Positions 7,626 through 16,462 are shown, counted from the first letter of the stretch. The stretch: 64,000 bases of DNA from Streptomyces sp. CA-278952 (GCF_028747205.1 NZ_CP112880.1:1426001-1490000), one strand, 5' to 3'. Numbers and translations are program-made. Notes: generated by a model from the letters alone, not told the origin.

Positions 7626-8095
7626 CGACCAACCGTGGACGCAAGGACGTCATCCGTGACCGGATGGCCGCCACCGGCGAGTCGTACAACGTCGCCGCCC
7701 GCAACCTCAAGGCCATGAAGGACATGGGCGCGACCCGCGAGGCCGTCCTCGTGCAGCGCTGGACGCCCGCCGACTCCCTCGACGTGCCGTGTCCGTGCGG
7801 CGGGACCTGTGAGCCGGGCGAGACCTGTGATCACTGCCACGCCCGCCACCGTCACGTGAAGCGCTATCCGGGCTCCACCACCGAGGTCGAGACCTGGGCC
7901 GACCGCTACGAGTGCACCGGCTGCTCCTCCTCGTACACCCTCACCATCCACCTGGCCGGACGGCCCTGGGGTGTCGCCGAGACCGTCGTCCAGGGCGGGT
8001 CGGCCGAGGAGGTCGTGCGGGCCCGGGTCTTCCCCGGCGTGATCCACCCGCTGCTGCGGTCGGAAGCGTCCGACAGCGGGGACGACGAGCAGTGA
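7622..8095 (+). CDS. Putative zinc-ribbon protein with N-terminal MAxTGExYxxAxxxL helix
   Basis: 157 residues from ATG 7622, preceded by AGGAGGAG at 5-7 nt. The N-terminus DVIRDRMAATGESYNVAARNLKAM is a motif found at the start of many small actinobacterial proteins. Residues ~57-75 hold CPCGGTCEPGETCDHCHARHRH and residue ~104 begins CTGC, giving at least six Cys and several His that could bind one or two zinc ions. The rest is a small beta domain (SSYTLTIHLAGRPWGVAETVVQGG). No export signal. Function unknown. The leader (7557-7625) could regulate translation. Confidence 0.85.
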   Translation: MTTNRGRKDVIRDRMAATGESYNVAARNLKAMKDMGATREAVLVQRWTPADSLDVPCPCGGTCEPGETCDHCHARHRHVKRYPGSTTEVETWADRYECTGCSSSYTLTIHLAGRPWGVAETVVQGGSAEEVVRARVFPGVIHPLLRSEASDSGDDEQ

Positions 8096-8142
8096 TCCAC
8101 TGTCCGTAAAGGGCACGTGCGTACGGTCCCCCTGCTGCTTGG

Positions 8143-8799
8143 ATGAGCCGTATGAGAATCGACCAGTCCGTAGAGACACCCTGGGGCATATCCGTCTTCG
8201 GCGCGGCGAGCATCAACGCCGCCCCTGATGTGGCGCGACTCCGGGTAGCGATCAAAGAGACCCGGCAGCAGGCCGGCGAGGCGTTCGAGGTCACCCGGCG
8301 CGGCGTCAACCAGGTCCGGGAGGTCGTACGTGGCCACGGCGTGCCGGACCGGCACGTGTCCACGTCCCGGCTGAACCTGGAGTCCTCCTACGTCTACGGC
8401 GGCGAGCGCAAGTTCGTCGGCTACGAGTGCACGGCGTCCTTCGTGATCGAGCTGCGTGCTCTGGACACACTGGAAGCCGTCCTGGTCGACGTCGTGGAGG
8501 CCGGGGCGAACGAAGTCGGCGGCGTCGAGTTCGACGTGCGGACGAAGAAGGAGCTCCGTGCCGAGGCACGCAGGGCCGCCGTGGCCGCCGCTCGTGAAAA
8601 GGCGGCGCTCTACGCGGAAGCCGCCGGGGTCCGGCTCGGTGCGGTCATCCACATCAAGGACGTGGACTCCGAGCAGCTCCAGAACAGCTACCGCTCGCAC
8701 GGCAGGAGCACTGAGGGCGACGGCGAGGGAGATCTCACGCCCGGCAGGGTCACGGTGACCGCGGGGGTGGTCCTCGGCTTCTCGATCATCGAGAGCTGA
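8143..8799 (+). CDS. SIMPL domain (DUF541) protein
   Basis: 218 residues spanning the whole SIMPL fold: ISVFGAASINAAPDVARLRVAIKET near the N-terminus, then YVYGGERKFVGYECTASFVIELRALDTLEAVLVDVVEAGANEVGGVEFD, then KAALYAEAAGVRLGAVIHIKDVD, and a C-terminal beta strand ending VTAGVVLGFSI. The family is widespread, is often periplasmic or secreted, and forms oligomers of unknown function. This copy lacks a signal peptide and is probably cytoplasmic. ATG 8143 or ATG 8152 could be the start, as neither has a strong SD. It is convergent with msrB and separated from it by a hairpin. Confidence 0.9.
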   Translation: MSRMRIDQSVETPWGISVFGAASINAAPDVARLRVAIKETRQQAGEAFEVTRRGVNQVREVVRGHGVPDRHVSTSRLNLESSYVYGGERKFVGYECTASFVIELRALDTLEAVLVDVVEAGANEVGGVEFDVRTKKELRAEARRAAVAAAREKAALYAEAAGVRLGAVIHIKDVDSEQLQNSYRSHGRSTEGDGEGDLTPGRVTVTAGVVLGFSIIES

Positions 8800-8822
8800 G
8801 ACGACCCGGTCCGGACGGCACC

Positions 8823-8858
8823 GCCGGAGCCCTTGCCCCCACACAGCGGGGCTCCGGC
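8823..8858. terminator. Bidirectional hairpin between the SIMPL gene and msrB
   Basis: GCCGGAGCCC (8823-8832) pairs perfectly with GGGCTCCGGC (8849-8858), a 10-bp stem in the 78-bp gap between convergent genes. There is no clear U-tract, as is usual in Streptomyces. Confidence 0.6.
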
Positions 8859-8877
8859 TCCGGTCGGCCGTCCCGGC

Positions 8878-9285
8878 TCAGCTCTCGTCCGGCGCCAGGG
8901 TCAGCGAGATCGAGTTGATGCAGTAGCGCTGGTCCGTGGGGGTCGGGTAACCCTCGCCCTCGAAGACGTGGCCCAGGTGCGAGCCGCAGCGGGAGCAGCG
9001 CACCTCGGTGCGGACCATCCCGTGGGCGCGGTCCTCGACCAGCTCGACCGCGTCGGTGTCCTTCGGGTCGTAGAAGGACGGCCAGCCGCAGTGCGACGCG
9101 AACTTGGTGTCGGAGCGGAACAGCTCCGCCCCGCAGGCCCGGCAGGAGTAGACGCCCGCCGTCTTGGTGTCGGTGTACTCACCCACGAAGGCGGGTTCGG
9201 TGCCGGCCTGGCGCAGCACCGCGTACTCGGCGGGGGTCAGCTCTTCCCGCCACTGCTCGTCCGGCTTCTCGACGTCGTACGGCAC
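8878..9285 (-). CDS. msrB: Peptide-methionine (R)-S-oxide reductase MsrB
   Basis: 135 residues, full length for MsrB. It reduces methionine-R-sulfoxide in proteins in the cytoplasm. Structural zinc ligands are C48 and C51 (CRACG) and C97 and C100 (CSRCG). The catalytic cysteine is C122 in RYCINSISL, and the conserved GHVFEGEGYP lies at 105-113. C66 in SHCGWPSF is in the position of the resolving cysteine. It lies just downstream of murC on the same strand (50 bp gap) and may be co-transcribed with it. Confidence 0.97.
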   Translation of the reverse strand: MPYDVEKPDEQWREELTPAEYAVLRQAGTEPAFVGEYTDTKTAGVYSCRACGAELFRSDTKFASHCGWPSFYDPKDTDAVELVEDRAHGMVRTEVRCSRCGSHLGHVFEGEGYPTPTDQRYCINSISLTLAPDES

Positions 9286-9335
9286 GGCTCGCTCCTCAGC
9301 TCGACAGGTGGTCGCTCGATCCGGTCGCCACTCGG

Positions 9336-10736
9336 CTACCGGCCGCTCGACAGGTGGTCCAGGATGCGCGGGCCGAGGTCGGTGACATCGCCCGCTCCCA
9401 TGGTGAGAACGAGATCGCCGGGCTTCGCCATTCCCGCGACGGCGGCGGGGACGTCGGCCTGGTCGTGGACGGCGGTGACCTGGGCTCCGGCCTCCTTCGC
9501 CGCGTCGATGATCAGGGCGCTGGTGATGCCGGGGATCGGGTCCTCGCGGGCCGGGTAGATGTCCAGGACCACGGAGGCGTCGGCCAGGGCGAGGGCCTGG
9601 CCCATCTCGGTGCCCAGCTCCTGCGTACGGGAGAACAGGTGCGGCTGGAAGACGACCAGGATGCGGGCGTCGGCGGCCGCGCCGCGCATGGCCTCCAGGT
9701 CGGCGGTCATCTCGGTGGGGTGGTGTGCGTACGAGTCGATGACCTGCACGCCCGCCGCCTCGCCCTTGAGCTGGAGGCGGCGCTTGACCCCGGTGTACGA
9801 ACCGAGGGCCGAGGCCAGGTTGTGCGCGGGGATGCCGAGGGCGACCCCGGCGGCGAGGGCGGCGACCGCGTTGTGGGCGTAGTGGCTGCCCGGGACCGAG
9901 ACGGTGAAGGTCAGGAACTTGCCGTTGAGCAGGACCGTGACCTCGCTGGTCAGGCCGCGCGGGGTGACCTTGTGGACGCGTACGTCGGCGTTCTCGGCGG
10001 AGCCGTAGGTGACGACCTTGAGCTCGGAGAGGTCGCGGACCCGGCGGGTCAGCTCGATCGCGCCGGGCTGGTCGGCGGAGATGACGAGGGTGCCGCCGGG
10101 GACGACCTTGCCGACGAACGTCTCGAAGGAGTCGTAGATCTCGTCCATCGAGGCGTAGTTCGCGTGGTGGTCCAGCTCGACGTTGAGGACGATCGCGACC
10201 TCGGGGTCGTACTTCTGGAAGCTGCGGTCGCTCTCGTCCGCCTCCGCCACGAAAATGGCCCCTTCGCCGTGCGTGGCGTTGGTGCCGGGGCCCTCCAGGT
10301 CGCCGCCGATGGCGTACGAGGGGGCCATGCTCAGCGAGGAGAGGGCGACGGCCAGCATCGACGTCGTGGTCGTCTTGCCGTGGGTGCCGGCGACCGCGAT
10401 GGAGCGCAGGCCGTTCATCAGGGAGGCCAGCGCGTCGGAGCGGTGCACCACGGGGATCGCCAGCTCGTTCGCGCGGAGCAGCTCCGGGTTGTCGGCGCGG
10501 ATGGCGCTGGAGACGACCACGCAGGACGCGTCGTCGGCCAGGTGGCCCGCCGCGTGTCCGATGTGCACGGTCGCCCCCAGCGCCCGCAGGGACTCGGCGG
10601 TGGCGGACTCCTTCGCGTCGCTGCCAGCCACCTTCGCCCCGCGCTGGGCGAGGATCTTCGCGATGCCCGACATTCCGGCGCCGCCGATGCCGATGAAGTG
10701 GGGTCGTTCCATGGCGGCGGGAATGCCGGGTGCCAT
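9336..10736 (-). CDS. murC: UDP-N-acetylmuramate--L-alanine ligase MurC
   Basis: 466 residues. The protein adds L-Ala to UDP-MurNAc, the first peptide step of peptidoglycan precursor synthesis, in the cytoplasm using ATP. The N-terminal Rossmann motif HFIGIGGAGMSGIA is at 13-26, the Mur-ligase P-loop GTHGKTTTTS at 117-126, and EADESDRSF and the central-domain H-rich ELDHHANY follow. The C-terminal domain includes YAHHPTEM and FQPHLFSRT. ATG 10736 has GGAG at 5 nt. In S. coelicolor the gene likewise stands apart from the main dcw cluster (recall). Confidence 0.97.
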   Translation of the reverse strand: MAPGIPAAMERPHFIGIGGAGMSGIAKILAQRGAKVAGSDAKESATAESLRALGATVHIGHAAGHLADDASCVVVSSAIRADNPELLRANELAIPVVHRSDALASLMNGLRSIAVAGTHGKTTTTSMLAVALSSLSMAPSYAIGGDLEGPGTNATHGEGAIFVAEADESDRSFQKYDPEVAIVLNVELDHHANYASMDEIYDSFETFVGKVVPGGTLVISADQPGAIELTRRVRDLSELKVVTYGSAENADVRVHKVTPRGLTSEVTVLLNGKFLTFTVSVPGSHYAHNAVAALAAGVALGIPAHNLASALGSYTGVKRRLQLKGEAAGVQVIDSYAHHPTEMTADLEAMRGAAADARILVVFQPHLFSRTQELGTEMGQALALADASVVLDIYPAREDPIPGITSALIIDAAKEAGAQVTAVHDQADVPAAVAGMAKPGDLVLTMGAGDVTDLGPRILDHLSSGR

Positions 10737-10805
10737 CTGTGCTCCTGCGTGGTCGCTGCGGTTCGGACGGCGGCCGGGGGCCGACCCGGACCGCGCGGCC
10801 TCAGC

Positions 10806-11276
10806 CTATTCGCTGTGCGCGAAGAGCTTGAGCACCGGGACGCCGACCTTGTGCCGGGCGCGGGAGGCCCAGTCGCGGTGGAAGAACTCCTCCACGTAGT
10901 GCGGGGCGGTCAGGACGATGACCTCGTCGGCGCCCGCCTCCTCGACGACGGTCGTCAGTCTGTCCAGGGGGTGATTCTCGATCACCTGTCCGACCGCCGC
11001 GGAGCCCGCGGCGCGCAGGGCCCGGAGGGAGTACTCCAGGCCGATCTGTGCGGTCTCGCGGGCCTCGTCGCCCTCCGGCTCCTCGCCCTCGCGGACCGCT
11101 TCCTTCAGCTCCCCCATCGCCACGTCGTCGATCGCGCGCAGCAGGACATCGGCCTGGTCGCCGCGCGGCTGCAACAGAACGACGAACGAGATCCGCTCCT
11201 CGCCGTGGAGGGTGGTGACGAATTCCACGTCCTCGGGAGTGAGCGGCTTCTCGATCATCAAAACGCTTGTGAACAC
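10806..11276 (-). CDS. Conserved hypothetical protein (USP-like fold suspected)
   Basis: 156 residues from GTG 11276 (MFTSVLMIEKPLTPEDVEF). It contains GEERISFVVLLQPRGDQADVLLRAIDD early and a C-terminal alternating beta/alpha segment, LTTVVEEAGADEVIVLTAPHYVEEFFHRDWASRARHKVGVPVLKLF, reminiscent of a universal-stress or adenine-nucleotide-hydrolase-like fold. Some genomes label relatives indole-3-glycerol phosphate synthase, but I see no TrpC motifs and do not accept that name. It lies 70 nt upstream of murC, same strand, and may form an operon with murC and msrB. ATG 11258 is an alternative start. Confidence 0.8.
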   Translation of the reverse strand: MFTSVLMIEKPLTPEDVEFVTTLHGEERISFVVLLQPRGDQADVLLRAIDDVAMGELKEAVREGEEPEGDEARETAQIGLEYSLRALRAAGSAAVGQVIENHPLDRLTTVVEEAGADEVIVLTAPHYVEEFFHRDWASRARHKVGVPVLKLFAHSE

Positions 11277-11421
11277 GACAGGCGCCCTTCCGCTTCTTCT
11301 TCTCGTCGACTGCCGGCTCGACCGTCGACGGTCGTTTGCTGAAACCATCCTTCCCCGTGCTTCCACGGGGACCGCAGGGGTAAGTGTGCCCAGCCGGAGC
11401 TAAGCGGAACGGCAAATTCCG

Positions 11422-12240
11422 CTATCTGTCGGTCCGACGGTACCGAGTGAAGAGGAACCCGGCCTCTTCCAGCAGCGATGCCAGGGAAAAACGTTCCGGC
11501 ACGGTGACTCCGGGGCCCCCCGCGATCCGCTGGGCGTCCCCGGCGGTCAGCATCGGGGACACCGTCAGGCACAGCTCGTCCAGCACGCCGGCCGCCACGA
11601 ACTGGCCGAGCATCCGGGGCCCGCCCTCGGTGAGCTGCCGGGCCAGCCCCCGGTCGGCCAGCTCGCGCACGACACGGGCCGGGTCCACCCGGGCGCCCTC
11701 GCCCGCGATCACCACCTCGGCGCCCGCCTTCCGGGCCGCCGCGATCCGGTCGGAGGGGGCCCCGGCCCCGGTCACCACAAGGGTCGGGACGAGCGGCTCG
11801 GTGAACAGCGGCAGCGAGAAGTCCAGCTCCATCGAGCCGGTCACCACCGCGACGGCGGGAGCGGGGCCCTGTCCGGCGGCCGCCCGCCGCGCGGCGAACG
11901 CCTCCCGGGCGCGGGCCGGCCGGTACCCCTCCAGGCGTACGGTCTCGGCCCCGGCGATCACCACGTCGGCCAGGCCCCGCAGGGTGCCGAAGATCCGCAT
12001 GTCCGCCGCGCAGGAGATGGGCTGCGAGCGGCCGTCGTGCTGGGCGGCCCCGTCGAGGGTGGAGACCATGTTGGCGCGGAGCCAGGGAGCCGCGGGCCCC
12101 TGGGCCGGAAGGCCGGTGGGGTAGGCGTAGGCGTCGGCCAGCTCGTCGAGGCTCCACTCGCGGTCGATGAGCGGCCCGGCCGGGTCCTCCGCTCCCGATC
12201 CGCTTTCTGTCAGGTCCGTCACAGGGAACAGGCTTCGCAT
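11422..12240 (-). CDS. RibD C-terminal-type pyrimidine reductase family protein
   Basis: 272 residues from ATG 12240. It has the reductase-domain pattern RANMVSTLDGAAQHDGRS (NADPH/substrate region), ADMRIFGTLRGLADVVIAGAETVRLEGY, AVAVVTGSMELDF and LTEGGPRMLGQFVAAGVLDELCLTVSPML. The deaminase half of RibD is absent, so this is a stand-alone reductase-like protein. It could be a riboflavin-pathway 5-amino-6-ribosylaminouracil reductase or a paralogue with another NADPH-linked role. It is divergent from zapE with only 37 bp between the starts, so the two promoters must overlap. Confidence 0.92.
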   Translation of the reverse strand: MRSLFPVTDLTESGSGAEDPAGPLIDREWSLDELADAYAYPTGLPAQGPAAPWLRANMVSTLDGAAQHDGRSQPISCAADMRIFGTLRGLADVVIAGAETVRLEGYRPARAREAFAARRAAAGQGPAPAVAVVTGSMELDFSLPLFTEPLVPTLVVTGAGAPSDRIAAARKAGAEVVIAGEGARVDPARVVRELADRGLARQLTEGGPRMLGQFVAAGVLDELCLTVSPMLTAGDAQRIAGGPGVTVPERFSLASLLEEAGFLFTRYRRTDR

Positions 12241-12277
12241 GGGTTGCAGTCTGGCATGAGCCTTAGGGTGGACAGTT

Positions 12278-13369
12278 GTGTCGTCATCCACCGCTTTTCC
12301 GGGGCAGAGCCCCCTTGCCGAAACGGCCCCGCTGTCCCTGTGCGCCCGTGAGCCGCACGTACCCGCAGACCGTCTGGTCGCCGAGATGGTGCCTCCGCCG
12401 CGCTTCGACTCGGTGCGCTTCGACACGTACGTCCCCGACCCGAACCAGCCCAGCCAGAGCGAGGCGGTCACGGTCCTGGCGGACTTCGCCGCCGGGCTCG
12501 GCGGGGCGCACGCGACGGGCGCCGGGCGGCGCAAGTGGTTCAGCAGGAAGCCGGCCGCGCCGACCGGGCCGCGCGGCGTGTATCTCGACGGCGGCTACGG
12601 CGTCGGCAAGACCCACCTGCTGGCCTCCCTCTGGCACGCCACGCCCGCCGAGCCGTCGCTGAAGGCGTTCGGCACGTTCGTGGAGCTGACCAACCTCGTG
12701 GGCGCGCTGGGCTTCCAGCAGACCGTGCGGACCCTCAGCGGGCACCGGCTGCTGTGCATCGACGAGTTCGAGCTCGACGACCCGGGCGACACCGTGCTGG
12801 TCTCCTCGCTGCTCAGCCGACTCGTGGAGGCGGGGGTGGCGCTCGCCGCGACCTCGAACACGCTGCCGGGCAAGCTCGGCGAGGGCCGGTTCGCCGCCGC
12901 CGACTTCCTGCGCGAGATCCAGGGCCTGTCCGCGCACTTCCGCCCGCTGCGCATCGACGGCGAGGACTACCGGCACCGCGGACTGCCCGAGGCCCCGCCG
13001 CCGTACGACGACGAGCAGGTCACCCGGGCCGCGTACGCCACGCAGGGCGCGTCCCTCGACGACTTCCCCGGTCTCCTTGACCACCTGGCCCGGGTCCACC
13101 CGAGCCGGTACGGCGCGCTGACCGACGACCTCCGCGCGGTCTGTCTGACCGGGGTGAGCGCGGTGCCCGACCAGTCGACCGCGCTGCGCCTGGTGGTGCT
13201 GGCCGACCGGCTGTACGACCGGGAGGTCCCGGTGCTCGCCTCGGGGCTGCCGTTCGACCGGCTGTTCAGCGACGAGATGCTGAACGGCGGGTACCGGAAG
13301 AAGTACTTCCGGGCGATCTCCCGGCTGACGGCACTGGCGCGTGACGCGAAGGGGCTGGTGGCGCAGTAG
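12278..13369 (+). CDS. zapE: ZapE/AFG1-like cell-division ATPase
   Basis: 363 residues. Walker A is GGYGVGKT (105-112) and Walker B LLCIDEFELDD (158-168). Sensor and family features include ATSNTLPGKLGEGRF, FLREIQGLSAHFRPLRIDGEDYR and, at the end, DRLFSDEMLNGGYRKKYFRAISRL. The family binds and modulates FtsZ in E. coli and relates to mitochondrial Afg1. GTG 12278 lies 8 nt after TAGGGT (12264-12269), so the mRNA may be leaderless (inference). It ends 18 bp before a terminator hairpin. Confidence 0.93.
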   Translation: MSSSTAFPGQSPLAETAPLSLCAREPHVPADRLVAEMVPPPRFDSVRFDTYVPDPNQPSQSEAVTVLADFAAGLGGAHATGAGRRKWFSRKPAAPTGPRGVYLDGGYGVGKTHLLASLWHATPAEPSLKAFGTFVELTNLVGALGFQQTVRTLSGHRLLCIDEFELDDPGDTVLVSSLLSRLVEAGVALAATSNTLPGKLGEGRFAAADFLREIQGLSAHFRPLRIDGEDYRHRGLPEAPPPYDDEQVTRAAYATQGASLDDFPGLLDHLARVHPSRYGALTDDLRAVCLTGVSAVPDQSTALRLVVLADRLYDREVPVLASGLPFDRLFSDEMLNGGYRKKYFRAISRLTALARDAKGLVAQ

Positions 13370-13386
13370 GTTCGGGGGCGTAACGC

Positions 13387-13419
13387 GACGGGACACCGCA
13401 CGCTGTGGGGTGTCCCGTC
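13387..13419 (+). terminator. Terminator hairpin after zapE
   Basis: GACGGGACACC (13387-13397) and GGTGTCCCGTC (13409-13419) form an 11-bp perfect stem with an 11-nt loop, starting 18 bp after the zapE stop. Confidence 0.7.
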
Positions 13420-13461
13420 CTATCCCCGTACAACCGCGCACACTTTTCGAAGGGGTCCAGC

Positions 13462-13887
13462 ATGGCTACCACGCGTCAGGCGCACACGAACTGGGAAGGC
13501 AACCTGATCGAGGGCAAGGGGGTCGTCACCTTCGACTCCTCCGGCATCGGCGACTACCCCGTCTCCTGGCCCGCCCGCTCGGAGCAGGCGAACGGGAAGA
13601 CGAGCCCCGAGGAGCTCATCGCCGCCGCCCACTCCAGCTGCTTCTCGATGGCGCTCTCCCACGGCCTCGCCGGGGCCGGCACCCCGTCGACCCGGCTGGA
13701 GACCAAGGCCGAGGTGACCTTCCAGCCCGGTACCGGCATCACCGGCATCCACCTCACCGTCGTGGGCGAGGTGCCCGGTCTCGACGAGGACGCCTTCCTG
13801 AAGGCCGCCGAGGACGCCAAGGCGAACTGCCCGGTCAGCCAGGCGCTCACCGGCACCACGATCACCCTGACGGCTTCGCTCGCCTGA
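13462..13887 (+). CDS. osmC: OsmC family peroxiredoxin
   Basis: 141 residues, the usual OsmC length. The two redox cysteines are C60 in AHSSCFSMAL and C123 in KANCPVSQAL. R39 and the E50/E51 pair in SPEELIAAAHSS match the active-site Arg and Glu. The family reduces organic hydroperoxides using lipoyl or other thiol donors. ATG 13462 follows GAAGGGG at about 8 nt. It is flanked by terminator hairpins on both sides, so it is a monocistronic unit. Confidence 0.95.
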   Translation: MATTRQAHTNWEGNLIEGKGVVTFDSSGIGDYPVSWPARSEQANGKTSPEELIAAAHSSCFSMALSHGLAGAGTPSTRLETKAEVTFQPGTGITGIHLTVVGEVPGLDEDAFLKAAEDAKANCPVSQALTGTTITLTASLA

Positions 13888-13935
13888 CCTTCCGCGTACG
13901 GCTGCCCCGGCGGGGCAACCACAGCGGAAACACGG

Positions 13936-13966
13936 GGCGCGGGGGTACGCATGGTTCCCCCGCGCC
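13936..13966 (+). terminator. Terminator hairpin after osmC
   Basis: GGCGCGGGGG (13936-13945) pairs with CCCCCGCGCC (13957-13966), a 10-bp stem followed by TTTG, about 50 bp after the osmC stop. Confidence 0.75.
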
Positions 13967-14025
13967 TTTGTGCGTGCTACACACGTGCGGGTCACTTCAC
14001 CTGTCCGCCAACAGGGAGTCACCTC

Positions 14026-15399
14026 ATGTCAACCGCACCCCGCTCCACCGCGACACGACGCCAGGTCCTGGCAGGCAGCGGCGCAGCCGCCGCGATCGCC
14101 TTCACCGGGGCCTTCTCCGAACTCTTCGCGGGCACGGCCGCCGCACGCGGCCACGACGGCTACGGCCCGCTCGTCCCCGACCCCGACGGCCTGCTCGACC
14201 TGCCGAAGGGATTCCGTTACCGGGTGCTGTCCCGGGAGGGCGAACCGCTGCGCTCCGGCGAGGGGCCGGTGCCGGGCAACCACGACGGGATGGCCGCGCT
14301 GCCCGGCCGCAACGGCCGGGTCCACCTCGTCCGCAACCACGAGAACCGGCACACCGCCAAGCTCGGCGTACCGCCCGTCGAGGGGCTGACCTACGACCCG
14401 GCGGCCAAGGGCGGCTGCACCTCCCTGGAGCTGGACGGCCGCAACAAGGTGCTCGGCGAACGCGTCGCCATCGCCGGTACGGCGGTCAACTGCGCGGGCG
14501 GGCCCACCCCCTGGCGCACCTGGCTGACCTGCGAGGAGAACGAGGACAAGGCCGGGACCAACGGGTACACCAAGGACCACGGCTTCATCTTCGAGGTGGA
14601 CGGCGCCGATCCGCGCCGCACCGGGGCCGTCCCGCTGACCGCGATGGGCCGCTTCCAGCACGAGGCGATCGCCGTCGACCCGAGATCCGGGATCGTGTAC
14701 GAGACGGAGGACGCGTTCGACAAGCCGTTCGGGCTCTTCTACCGCTTCCTTCCCGAGAAGCCGCTCGGCGGCACCGGATCGCTCCGGGCGGGCGGGGCGC
14801 TGGAGGCGATGCGGGTGCCGGGCGTGCCCGACCTTTCCTCCGTCCAGGAGACCGGTACGAGCTTCGACCGGATCGAGTGGGTCCCCGTACCGGATCCGCC
14901 GGCGGCGGAGACCGCGATCCGTTTCCAGGACTTCGGCCCGAAGGGCGTCACGCACGCCCAGAAGCTGGAGGGCTGCTACTGGGGCGGCTCGTCCGTCTAC
15001 TTCGTCTCCAGCTTCGCCCGCAGCGACGAGGGTTCGGCGGCCGACCACTACGGCCAGGTCTGGCGGTACGAGCCGAGGAAGCGGCGGCTCACCCTGGTTG
15101 TGATCTTCGGCCCGGACACCGACATCCAGCTGCCCGGCGAGTCCCCCGACAACATCTGCCTGGCGGCCGACGGCGGGCTGATGGTCTGCGAGGACGGCGG
15201 CGGCGCGCAGCACGTGCTCGGGGTGACCCGGCGCGGCGAGGTCTACACCATGGCGCGCGGACGGCAGAACATCGGGACGCCCGAGGAGCCGGAGTGGGGG
15301 GAGTTCGCGGGGGTCGTCTTCTCCCCGGACGGCTCGACGATGTACGTGAACTGCTACACGCCGGGGACGACGTTCGCGGTGACGGGGCCGTGGTGCTGA
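14026..15399 (+). CDS. PhoX-like (DUF839) alkaline phosphatase family protein, Tat-exported
   Basis: 457 residues from ATG 14026 with AGGGAG upstream. The N-terminus TRRQVLAGSGAAAAIAFTGAF is a Tat-type signal (twin Arg, then a hydrophobic run). The body has propeller-like repeats and PhoX-family landmarks: VPGNHDGMAAL, LVRNHEN, LTCEENEDKAG, GRFQHEAIAVDP, and DNICLAADGGLMVCEDGGG with a final FSPDGSTMYVNCYTPG. PhoX enzymes are Fe/Ca-dependent phosphatases. This shorter DUF839 form may or may not keep the activity. It probably acts outside the membrane. It stands alone, 59 bp after a terminator hairpin and 83 bp before the deacetylase gene. Confidence 0.9.
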   Translation: MSTAPRSTATRRQVLAGSGAAAAIAFTGAFSELFAGTAAARGHDGYGPLVPDPDGLLDLPKGFRYRVLSREGEPLRSGEGPVPGNHDGMAALPGRNGRVHLVRNHENRHTAKLGVPPVEGLTYDPAAKGGCTSLELDGRNKVLGERVAIAGTAVNCAGGPTPWRTWLTCEENEDKAGTNGYTKDHGFIFEVDGADPRRTGAVPLTAMGRFQHEAIAVDPRSGIVYETEDAFDKPFGLFYRFLPEKPLGGTGSLRAGGALEAMRVPGVPDLSSVQETGTSFDRIEWVPVPDPPAAETAIRFQDFGPKGVTHAQKLEGCYWGGSSVYFVSSFARSDEGSAADHYGQVWRYEPRKRRLTLVVIFGPDTDIQLPGESPDNICLAADGGLMVCEDGGGAQHVLGVTRRGEVYTMARGRQNIGTPEEPEWGEFAGVVFSPDGSTMYVNCYTPGTTFAVTGPWC

Positions 15400-15481
15400 G
15401 GCGGCGCCGGTAGCTCCCCACGCCTCCGGACATCGGAGCGCCGTCAAACGATATGATCGTATTGTCAGATATTTTCCGTGA

Positions 15482-16372
15482 GTGATCACTACTGCACGGA
15501 CGATGCGGGCTATGCGGATGACGACGGCTCGGGCGGTCGCGGGGGTACTGACCTGCGCCGTCCTGACCGGGTGCGGGGCCGCTCCCGCACCCGCTCCCCC
15601 ACCCACCCCCACGGCCTCCGCCCCGGCTTCGGCCGCACCGGAGAAGCCGCCCACGATGGCCCCCGGCCCGGCGGGCCGCACCCCGGTCTTCGAGCGGAGG
15701 CCGACGGGCGGGGGTGCGGCCGGGCGCACGGCGGAGAAGGTCGTGGCGCTGACGTTCGACGCCGACATGACGGCCGACCAGGGCCCCCGGGCCGCCTCCG
15801 GCGAACGCTTCGACAACCCGGAACTGATCGCGCTGCTGCGCGGGCTGAAGGTGCCCTCCACCGTCTTCATGACCGGGCGCTGGGCCGAGGAGTACCCGGC
15901 GCAGGCGAAGGCCATCGGCACGGACCCCCTGTTCGAGATCGCCAACCACTCCTACAGCCACCACGCCTTCAGCTCCCCTTGCTACGGCCTGCCGGTGATC
16001 GGGAAGGCCACGATGGCCCGCGAGGTGGAACGTGCCTTCACGGCGTTCCGGGAGGCGGGGGCGCGGAACGTGGTGCCGTACTTCCGTTTCCCCGGCGGCT
16101 GTTACGACGACACGGCGCTGCGCGCGCTGGCCCCGGCGAACGTGACGGCGGTGCAGTGGGACGTGGTCAGCGGCGACGCCTTCGCCACGGACGCGGACGC
16201 GGTGGCCGAGCAGGTGCTGGACGGGGTGCGGCCGGGCTCCCTCGTGGTGATGCACTGCACCCGCAGCGCGGCCCCGGCCACCGAGGCGGCCGTACGCCGG
16301 ATCGTGCCGGAACTGCGCGAGCTCGGCTACCGCTTCGTGAAGGTGTCCGAGTTGATGGAGGAGAGGCCCTGA
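15482..16372 (+). CDS. Polysaccharide deacetylase lipoprotein (CE4/NodB-like)
   Basis: 296 residues. A type II signal peptide ends in LTGC (C31), so the protein is probably lipid-anchored outside the membrane, with a Pro/Ala-rich linker to residue ~80. The NodB domain starts at VVALTFDADMT (88-97; D93/D95 at the catalytic/metal position) with the metal motif NHSYSHH (H156, H160), then FRFPGGCYDD and QWDVVSGD, and a late VVMHC. It likely deacetylates a GlcNAc-containing cell-wall or extracellular glycan. GTG 15482 is reported; ATG 15503 would give a more typical signal peptide. A short ACGAT-ATG-ATCGT inverted repeat lies about 30 bp upstream. Confidence 0.92.
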   Translation: MITTARTMRAMRMTTARAVAGVLTCAVLTGCGAAPAPAPPPTPTASAPASAAPEKPPTMAPGPAGRTPVFERRPTGGGAAGRTAEKVVALTFDADMTADQGPRAASGERFDNPELIALLRGLKVPSTVFMTGRWAEEYPAQAKAIGTDPLFEIANHSYSHHAFSSPCYGLPVIGKATMAREVERAFTAFREAGARNVVPYFRFPGGCYDDTALRALAPANVTAVQWDVVSGDAFATDADAVAEQVLDGVRPGSLVVMHCTRSAAPATEAAVRRIVPELRELGYRFVKVSELMEERP

Positions 16373-16386
16373 GCTCGTTGTGCGGA

Positions 16387-16419
16387 GCGAGGGCCGGGGA
16401 TGTGCACTCCGGCCCTCGC
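16387..16419. terminator. Bidirectional terminator between deacetylase and PA14-propeller genes
   Basis: GCGAGGGCCGG (16387-16397) pairs exactly with CCGGCCCTCGC (16409-16419), an 11-bp stem in the 90-bp gap of a convergent pair. Confidence 0.75.
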
Positions 16420-16462
16420 CCCATGGGGTCACGTCTCACCGGTGACGCGTCGGCCCGCTGTG

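Noticed and set aside
10806..11276. Indole-3-glycerol phosphate synthase annotation
   Set aside because: No TrpC barrel motifs and only 156 residues; the name in some genomes looks like an error.
9354..11342. 662-codon open frame on the plus strand opposite murC
   Set aside because: Antisense to a certain murC gene, composition typical of an opposite-strand shadow in GC-rich DNA.
15443..15460. ACGAT-ATG-ATCGT inverted repeat upstream of the deacetylase gene as an operator
   Set aside because: Only 5-bp arms and no second site; mentioned with the gene but too weak for its own entry.
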